From CAYVBJ01 sp964415185 (lineage in GTDB: Bacteria; Bacteroidota; Rhodothermia; Balneolales; Balneolaceae): a DNA stretch of 10,613 nt. The DNA lies in the NCBI GenBank assembly GCA_964415185.1, contig CAYPZI010000104.1, positions 1 through 10,613 of the forward strand, read 5' to 3'. The notes under the pieces are model-generated. The model saw only the letters and a program-made list of their open reading frames with translations, did not search any database and was not told where the DNA came from. A program made the position numbers and the translations under genes. Positions 6,325 to 10,613 of the stretch are shown here, one piece after another (the first letter of the stretch is position 1; each line of letters opens with the position of its first letter).

Positions 6325-7557
6325 TTAAACAACCTCTTTTCGTGCCAGGGGCATGGTCATGCATCGTGCACCACCCCGCCCCCTGCAGAGTTCATGCCCG
6401 TGAAAACTGATCGCGATTTTATCTTCTTTTTCGGGTTCGAACGCTTTGCCGGAAAACTCATCGATAAATTCAAATTGATCCATATACCTGTAACCGTGTT
6501 CCACAAGGTTATTAAACGTTTTAGTATTGCGCTCGTATCCCGCTATTACACCCGGGGCAAGTGCAAATATATTGGCGCCGTCCGTCCACTGTTCACGAAA
6601 CTGGTTGGTACGGTCATCACCTCCGCAGCGGATAAACGTAAATTCCCGCCCTGTAATTTCATTAAGAGCAAATTTCAATGATTTTACAGGCTTTGCAGTA
6701 AGCGACCCGCCGGCCTTTTCAAGTATCACTACATTATTTTCCTGTTCTTCAATGGCCGGTGGAAAAACCACGCACTCATTCCGGCTCACTACGGTAAAAA
6801 TGGTATCAAGATGCATGGATGATCTCTGTTTAGGGATATCTACGGCAATCACATACTTTACTTTCGTTCCCAAAAGCTCGTTTGCCACTGTCATTAAGCC
6901 GCTGAAAGAAGTTCGCTCGCTCATCCCGATAATCACTGCTTCATCCGAAAGAATAATCACATCTCCCCCTTCGATCGATTGCCCGCCGCCAATCCGGATC
7001 ACTTTATCCCGCAGCGGCTCAAATACCGGGTGATACTTAATCAGCATATCCATTAACAGGGATTCTCTTATCCTGGCTTTTCTTGCCACTCTCGAAAGTA
7101 TGATGCGGTTGCCTGCAACGGCAGCGAGATCCCTTGTAAAAAGAAGGTTCGGAGCAGGGTGAAGCCGGAAAGCATATTCATTGCCTGCAGATCCCTCTAC
7201 CATCAGTTTTAAAAGCTTGTCGGGCGGAAACTGCTTCAGTTCATTTTCCAGCAATTGAAAATTTTCGGCAGGGAGCTCCCTGACCAGAAGATCAACAAAA
7301 TATTCACAGGCTTCTTGCTGCTGAAATGCCTCTTTAATCAGATCGGTAATTTCATATATGCGTCCGTCTTGAGGCATTGCCGCTTCAAACATTTTGAGCA
7401 TATCGAAATGCTCTTCCCTGGCATCATCTTCAAAAATAATGTCATCAAAAAGCAATTCATCTTTCAGTTCAGGATTAACGAGCGAGACTTCCCTGCCCGG
7501 TGTGTGCACAACAACTGCCTGCAAGTGCCCGGTCTCCGATTGTATTCCGATATTCAT
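6325..7557 (-). CDS. arcA: Arginine deiminase
   Basis: Hydrolyses L-arginine to L-citrulline and ammonia in the cytoplasm. The 410-residue length fits the family. Motifs in order: LVNPELKDELLFDD (26-39), PNLLFTRD (136-143, D143), IEGGD (196-200, E197), MHLDTIFTVV (248-257, H249 and D251) and GRGGARCMTMPL (393-404) with the nucleophile C399. These align one for one with the catalytic residues known in Pseudomonas ArcA (Asp166, Glu224, His278, Asp280, Cys406), so it should be active, and the complete C-terminal ELCRGRGG-type signature argues against a dimethylarginine or agmatine deiminase. No ornithine carbamoyltransferase, carbamate kinase or arginine-ornithine antiporter is in the window, so this is not a full arginine-fermentation operon here. 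It heads a minus-strand unit with M50 protease, lipoprotein and smpB. ATG start; a promoter must lie in 7558-7760 but no convincing box is seen. Confidence 0.95.
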   Translation of the reverse strand: MNIGIQSETGHLQAVVVHTPGREVSLVNPELKDELLFDDIIFEDDAREEHFDMLKMFEAAMPQDGRIYEITDLIKEAFQQQEACEYFVDLLVRELPAENFQLLENELKQFPPDKLLKLMVEGSAGNEYAFRLHPAPNLLFTRDLAAVAGNRIILSRVARKARIRESLLMDMLIKYHPVFEPLRDKVIRIGGGQSIEGGDVIILSDEAVIIGMSERTSFSGLMTVANELLGTKVKYVIAVDIPKQRSSMHLDTIFTVVSRNECVVFPPAIEEQENNVVILEKAGGSLTAKPVKSLKFALNEITGREFTFIRCGGDDRTNQFREQWTDGANIFALAPGVIAGYERNTKTFNNLVEHGYRYMDQFEFIDEFSGKAFEPEKEDKIAISFHGHELCRGRGGARCMTMPLARKEVV

Positions 7558-7710
7558 TTTAACTGTTTGGGGATCGTTGCATTAAGGCTCTAAATATAAG
7601 CTTTATCAAAGTCCTATTTAAATGATTTTTCTCACAACGTATTTTAAGAAACAGATAAAATAATCTCCTTTCTTTCGTTAATTCCCTATCTTTTGAAATG
7701 ATTTACTGCT

Positions 7711-7736
7711 GGCTCCGGTTTTATTTGTCCTGAGCC
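7711..7736 (+). promoter_or_regulatory. Inverted repeat upstream of the SirB1-like gene
   Basis: GGCTCCGG (7711-7718) and CCTGAGCC (7729-7736) pair over 8 positions with one mismatch, around a 10-base loop TTTTATTTGT. It ends 24 bases before the start codon. The stem is followed by A residues on the plus strand and preceded by T residues on the minus strand, so it is not a terminator for either neighbour. The loop holds TTTATTTG, one base off the Bacteroidota -7 consensus TAnnTTTG, so the arms could be an operator flanking a promoter, or a 5-prime UTR hairpin. The rest of the 203-base intergenic region (7558-7760) is AT-rich, carries divergent promoters by necessity and shows no ORF. Confidence 0.35.
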
Positions 7737-7760
7737 AAAAAACAAGATTTACGAAACAGG

Positions 7761-8612
7761 ATGACATCTAAAACAGAAATAGAATCACTCATTTATCTTC
7801 TTGACGACCCTGATCCACAGGTTCAGACGAGTGTTGAGCAACGATTTCGCGAACTGGGCGAAAAGGCCGTTCCCATTCTGGATCAGTATAAAACAGAGAC
7901 CCGGTCAGACAGTGAAAAAAAAGTGATCACCGATGTTATTCACAGTATCACCTTTACAACGCTTGTAGACGAATTCACTGAACTTGTTGAAAGTGGTATA
8001 AACGATAAAGAAAATCTTGAAAAGGCTGTATTGTTACTCGCCCGGTTTGGAAATCCAACACTGAGAACGGGGGATTACAAAAGAAAACTGGATTTTTTTG
8101 CGGATCAGATTGGCAGTGAAGTTGCCTTTACGCCTTCCATGAAAGAGAAGATGCAAATCGTACTCCAATATGTGTTCAGGGAACTGAGGTTCCGGGGTGA
8201 CGCCAAAAACTACCACAGCACCGAAAATGCATTTCTCGACCGCGTTATCGACCGCAGAAAAGGATTGCCGATCATGCTCAGCCTGATTGTTCTCTTCATT
8301 GCAAAACGCCTCGATTTGCCATTTCACGGAGTGAATATGCCCATCCACTTCATGTTGTTGTATAAAACACCTGAGCGTGAGTATTACATTGATCCGTTTG
8401 ACGGCGGCACAATTGTAAGCTATGACCAGTGCTGTTATTTTCTGAAAAAGAACGGAATCGATCCCAAGCCATGGCATCTTGCCAGGTCAGATGAAAGTGA
8501 AATCCTTGCCCGCTGTATCCGAAACCTGATACACAGTTATGCCAAGCAGAACTTCGAATCCCGTGTTCAGGATTTAAAAGAGCTGCTTCAAATTCTTGAA
8601 GCGAAGGGATAG
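7761..8612 (+). CDS. SirB1-type transglutaminase-fold protein with HEAT-like N-terminus
   Basis: A 283-residue cytoplasmic protein. Residues about 5-45 (a DDPDPQVQTSVEQRFRELG helix pair) resemble a HEAT repeat. The transglutaminase-like region spans about 130-220: YHSTENAFLDRVIDRRKGLP (151-170), LDLPFHGVNMPIHFMLLY (184-201) and YYIDPFDGG (208-216). This is the SirB1 / transglut_core2 pattern. H196 and D211 sit at the His and Asp of the papain-like triad, but the segment normally holding the nucleophile reads GLPIMLS, with no cysteine, as is usual in this subfamily; catalytic cysteine chemistry is therefore unlikely. The family is widespread, often found near peptide release-factor or murein genes, and its function is not settled. 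It stands alone on the plus strand, divergent from the deiminase and convergent with the RibBA-like gene. No SD-like spacing is good: AGG abuts the ATG. Confidence 0.88.
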   Translation: MTSKTEIESLIYLLDDPDPQVQTSVEQRFRELGEKAVPILDQYKTETRSDSEKKVITDVIHSITFTTLVDEFTELVESGINDKENLEKAVLLLARFGNPTLRTGDYKRKLDFFADQIGSEVAFTPSMKEKMQIVLQYVFRELRFRGDAKNYHSTENAFLDRVIDRRKGLPIMLSLIVLFIAKRLDLPFHGVNMPIHFMLLYKTPEREYYIDPFDGGTIVSYDQCCYFLKKNGIDPKPWHLARSDESEILARCIRNLIHSYAKQNFESRVQDLKELLQILEAKG

Positions 8613-8632
8613 GAAAAGAGTAGGAAGTAAGG

Positions 8633-8677
8633 AGTATGTAGTATGTAGTACGAAGCAAAACTCCAACTGCCAACTGC
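8633..8677. repeat. Two short tandem repeats in the convergent intergenic gap
   Basis: AGTATGT occurs twice in tandem (8633-8646) followed by a near copy AGTACG, and CAACTGC occurs twice in tandem (8664-8670 and 8671-8677). The second pair runs into the stop codon of the minus-strand RibBA-like gene. The whole 64-base gap (8613-8676) between two convergent genes is purine-rich and low in complexity, with no hairpin or U-run terminator. Such short degenerate repeats recur in intergenic DNA of many Bacteroidota-like genomes (from memory, not searched). Confidence 0.5.
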
Positions 8678-9903
8678 TATTCCAAAATCAGGCTTTTCAG
8701 AAAACCGCCGGATGTCTCCGGCTTATCGATCTTTTCTTTTCCGTTATTCTTGCCGTCGAAGTGATCAAGGGGAATCGGCACCTCTTCAACCAATTCCAAC
8801 CCAAAGCTTTTCAGCCCTATACGTTTTACGGGATTGTTGGTGAGCAGCCTCAGTTTTCGTACGTTCAGGGCATGTAGAATCTGGGCTCCGACACCATAAT
8901 CCCTGTAATCCATCCTGGGGCCCATTTTGTCGCGAATTTCTTTTTTGCCGAGGCCCTGTTCCTGCATTTGAAGAATTTTAAGCTGATGAATAAGCCCGAA
9001 TTCACGGCTCATCTGGTCCATGTACAGCACAACACCTTGTCCTTCCTTATCAACTTTTCGCATGGCCTGGTGAAGAAGCTCAACCTTGTCACTTCTTTTG
9101 CTGCCAAGAATGTCGCTTAAATGATTTGCCGAGTGTACACGGACAAGAACCGGATCGTCTGGATCCCATGCACCTTTTACCAATGCCATGTGATGGTCAC
9201 CTGTGAGCTTCTCTTCAAAAGCGTGCAATGTAAAGTGCCCGTAAATGGTGGGCATATCAACCGTAATCACCTTTTTAACCAGTGATTCATGTTTCATCCG
9301 GTAGGCAATGAGATCTTTGATTGTGACCAGCTTCATATCAAATTTTGCTGCGAGCCGCATCAATTCCGGAAGACGGGCCATTTCGCCGTCTTCTTTCATA
9401 ATTTCACAGATTATACCGGCCGGTTTCATTCCCGCAAGCCTTGCAAAATCAACCGCAGCTTCGGTATGTCCGGCACGCCTCAACACACCGCCGCGTACGG
9501 CAATCAGGGGAAAGATATGTCCCGGTTTTCTGAAATCAACCGCAGCCGCTTCCGGGTTAATAAGTTCGCGGATGGTGTTCGCCCTGTCGGGTGCTGATAT
9601 CCCGGTGGTTGTAAGTTGCTTGTGATCGACAGAGATGGTAAAAGCAGCTTCATCGGGGTCTGCACCTTCGGTAACCATGTAGTCAAGGTCCAGCTCTTCG
9701 GCTCTTTCACGTGTGATAGGCACGCAAACAAGCCCTCTGCCATGTGTAACCATGAGATTGATGGCCTCCGGTGTTGCCTTCTCGGCAGCCATAAGGAAAT
9801 CACCTTCATTCTCCCTGTCTTCGTCATCCACCACGATAACTACCTTACCTTCACGGATATCAGTAATGGCTTCTTCAATTGTATTGAATGTAAAATCAGA
9901 CAC
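8677..9903 (-). CDS. ribBA: 3,4-dihydroxy-2-butanone-4-phosphate synthase fused to a degenerate GTP cyclohydrolase II domain
   Basis: 408 residues, GTG start (9903); translation from it gives the family N-terminus directly. The RibB half (about 5-203) is complete: acidic loop DDEDRENEGDF (26-36), THGRGLVC (53-60), TTTGIS (98-103), GHTEAA (145-150, H146) and ICEI (165-168, E167). It should turn ribulose 5-phosphate into the four-carbon riboflavin precursor. The second half (about 208-380) is recognisable as GTP cyclohydrolase II by ALVKGAW, VLVRVHS, RDYGVGAQIL and RLLTNNPVK, but the zinc cysteines (E. coli Cys54, 65, 67) are N260, S271 and K273; the GRGIG loop reads SREFG; and the position of catalytic Tyr105 is L311. 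D332 and R334 match Asp126 and Arg128. The cyclohydrolase is therefore probably dead, so a separate ribA should exist elsewhere. It follows yajC by 28 bases. Confidence 0.93.
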   Translation of the reverse strand: MSDFTFNTIEEAITDIREGKVVIVVDDEDRENEGDFLMAAEKATPEAINLMVTHGRGLVCVPITRERAEELDLDYMVTEGADPDEAAFTISVDHKQLTTTGISAPDRANTIRELINPEAAAVDFRKPGHIFPLIAVRGGVLRRAGHTEAAVDFARLAGMKPAGIICEIMKEDGEMARLPELMRLAAKFDMKLVTIKDLIAYRMKHESLVKKVITVDMPTIYGHFTLHAFEEKLTGDHHMALVKGAWDPDDPVLVRVHSANHLSDILGSKRSDKVELLHQAMRKVDKEGQGVVLYMDQMSREFGLIHQLKILQMQEQGLGKKEIRDKMGPRMDYRDYGVGAQILHALNVRKLRLLTNNPVKRIGLKSFGLELVEEVPIPLDHFDGKNNGKEKIDKPETSGGFLKSLILE

Positions 9904-9931
9904 GTCAAATAATCGGCTTGGCTAAAATTTC

Positions 9932-10258
9932 CTACTTAGAATCTTTATCGGGGTTTACATCGGTAATCGAGCTTTTTAAAAACCGGATTTTCACTCCGCT
10001 GTCAACCTCAAGTAGAACAGAATCATCACTGATAGAATTCAGTTGGCCGATCAAGCCGCCCGATGTCACAACTTTATCACCTTTTTTCATATTCTCCACT
10101 TTTTCCCTGATTTCCTTCTGCCGCTTGCTCTGTGGACGAATAATAAAGAAATAGAATACAAAAAAGAGCGCACCCAAAAATATAAAATTAAGCAGCATGC
10201 CATCAGATCCGCCATCAGTAGGTGCCATTAAAAAATAGTTCAAATACTGTATAAACAT
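9932..10258 (-). CDS. yajC: Preprotein translocase subunit YajC
   Basis: A 108-residue single-pass membrane protein. Residues about 22-40 (LLNFIFLGALFFVFYFFII) form the membrane helix, directly followed by the family signature IIRPQSKRQKE (39-49), then the cytoplasmic GDKVVTSGGLIGQL (60-73) and a short beta-rich domain that matches YajC. YajC joins SecDF in the accessory complex of the Sec translocon; its precise role is unclear. Start choice: ATG at 10258 is used, but M11 (ATG at 10228, MAPTDGG) is also plausible because related proteins often begin at about this point. Only a 28-base gap separates it from the RibBA-like gene downstream, so they are probably cotranscribed. In many Bacteroidota yajC lies next to nusB or coaE; those are not seen here. 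No promoter with a convincing -33/-7 pair was found upstream. Confidence 0.92.
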   Translation of the reverse strand: MFIQYLNYFLMAPTDGGSDGMLLNFIFLGALFFVFYFFIIRPQSKRQKEIREKVENMKKGDKVVTSGGLIGQLNSISDDSVLLEVDSGVKIRFLKSSITDVNPDKDSK

Positions 10259-10361
10259 TTTAAATTAAATTTTTTCCTGTTTTTTGATATCAGGGTTAAA
10301 ATACCACTTTTCCGTGGTTGTACAAATGCAGAGGCCAGCGTTTTTTTGAAAAAATGTATAA
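10259..10361. other. AT-rich leader region upstream of yajC
   Basis: This is the first part of a 355-base stretch with no intact gene. It must contain the yajC promoter (minus strand). A weak ACCAC/GTGGT hairpin lies at 10303-10318. On the minus strand TGCATTTG (about 10324-10331) is one base off TAnnTTTG, but there is no TTG at the usual distance. Homopolymer T and A runs at 10270-10285 and 10341-10354 are the only other structure. I see no coding potential. Confidence 0.4.
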
Positions 10362-10472
10362 CAGACGCGCTTCTTATGGCACTCCATCATGGAACTCATT
10401 TACTATGTGTCCGGCGACTATGAAGCTGCAATCCAGTATTCTGAAAATCCCGTCAGGGATAACCGTTTGTAG
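10362..10472 (+). pseudogene. Possible relic of a TPR-containing gene
   Basis: After a TAA at 10359 the frame is open for 36 codons up to TAG at 10470-10472; an ATG lies at 10389. The peptide reads naturally as protein: RFLWHSIMELIYYV, then SGDYEAAIQYSENPVRDN. The GDYEAAIQY piece fits the second helix of a TPR (compare the usual GxYxxAIxxxxxAL). There is no upstream or downstream continuation, so this would be a short remnant rather than a working gene. The stop codon overlaps the first base of an IS-end-like motif at 10472, which could mean an insertion cut the gene. It may equally be chance; codon usage evidence over 36 codons is slight. Confidence 0.25.
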
Positions 10473-10491
10473 GAGGCTGTCCAAAAAGTTG
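10472..10491. mobile_element. Motif resembling an insertion-sequence end
   Basis: GGAGGCTGTCCAAAAAG at 10472-10488 resembles the terminal inverted repeats of several IS families, whose ends commonly read GAGGCTGTCCAAAAA (from memory, not searched). No transposase reading frame and no second inverted copy lies between here and the window edge at 10613, so it may be a solo end, a relic or the start of an element that continues outside. Confidence 0.3.
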
Positions 10492-10527
10492 TACTTGATA
10501 TATGGGTGCCTTAATTATTCAAGTTTA

Positions 10528-10613
10528 ATTCGTGAATATTTGATTTGCCAACTGACGGATTCGTGGTGAAAAACAGAATATTTGATCCAGTCAAGCCGTC
10601 TTGCCACGAAGGC
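10528..10613. repeat. Short direct repeats at the right edge
   Basis: ATTCGTG occurs at 10528-10534 and 10559-10565, and the exact 11-mer GAATATTTGAT at 10534-10544 and 10576-10586. The complement CACGAA appears in GCCACGAAGGC at 10603-10613. This CACGAAT/ATTCGTG and GCCACGAAGGC vocabulary is typical of degenerate dispersed intergenic repeats in Bacteroidota-like genomes (recollection, not a search). No ORF here looks real. Confidence 0.45.

Noticed and set aside
6527..7033. 168-codon plus-strand reading frame opposite the arginine deiminase gene
   Set aside because: It lies wholly antisense to a gene with all catalytic motifs intact, its product is rich in S, P and T with no domain pattern, and it is explained as a shadow frame.
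8034..8477. 147-codon minus-strand frame opposite the SirB1-like gene
   Set aside because: Antisense shadow of a well-supported coding region, with no recognisable motif.
10318..10569. 83-codon plus-strand frame near the right edge
   Set aside because: It crosses the IS-like motif and the repeats, has biased composition and no domain-like pattern; the short frame ending at 10472 reads more like protein.
1..10613. CRISPR array, tRNA, rRNA, tmRNA or phage genes
   Set aside because: No regularly spaced repeat-spacer pattern, no cloverleaf or rRNA signature, no ssrA-like element and no phage protein was seen on either strand.

Overview
The window is a gene-dense, moderate-GC bacterial chromosome segment. 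The gene content points to the Bacteroidota/FCB side of the tree, most plausibly Balneolota or Rhodothermota (inference, not proven): a Sigma70_ECF-type sigma factor paired with a TPR serine/threonine kinase, an EGY-like M50 protease, a fused RibB-RibA protein, little Shine-Dalgarno signal and many start codons without an obvious RBS. No tRNA, rRNA, CRISPR array or complete mobile element is visible.

Layout. (1) 121-3488, minus strand: an ECF-like sigma factor followed by a transmembrane Ser/Thr kinase with about nine C-terminal TPRs, a probable two-gene signalling module. A small secreted protein with a PepSY-like-looking core (3589-4122, plus) is divergent from it. (2) 4129-7557, minus strand: a tight four-gene unit read in the order arginine deiminase, M50 site-2 protease, TPR lipoprotein, smpB, with gaps of 0, 14 and 22 bases; the deiminase stop directly abuts the protease start. 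(3) 7761-8612, plus strand: a SirB1-type transglutaminase-fold protein, divergent from the deiminase across a 203-base intergenic region that contains an inverted repeat. (4) 8677-10258, minus strand: yajC then a RibBA-like protein. (5) 10259-10613: a 355-base stretch without an intact gene, holding what looks like a TPR-like gene relic, a possible insertion-sequence end and short direct repeats.

The most interesting points are as follows. The GTP cyclohydrolase II half of the RibBA protein has lost all three zinc cysteines and the catalytic tyrosine but keeps the rest of the fold, so it is probably a RibB with a repurposed RibA-like domain. The sigma factor lacks the usual acidic residues of region 2.2 and has threonines there instead, beside a kinase gene, which suggests activation by phosphorylation. 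A lone arginine deiminase is translationally coupled to an intramembrane protease rather than sitting in an arc operon. These readings come from sequence alone; no database search was run.
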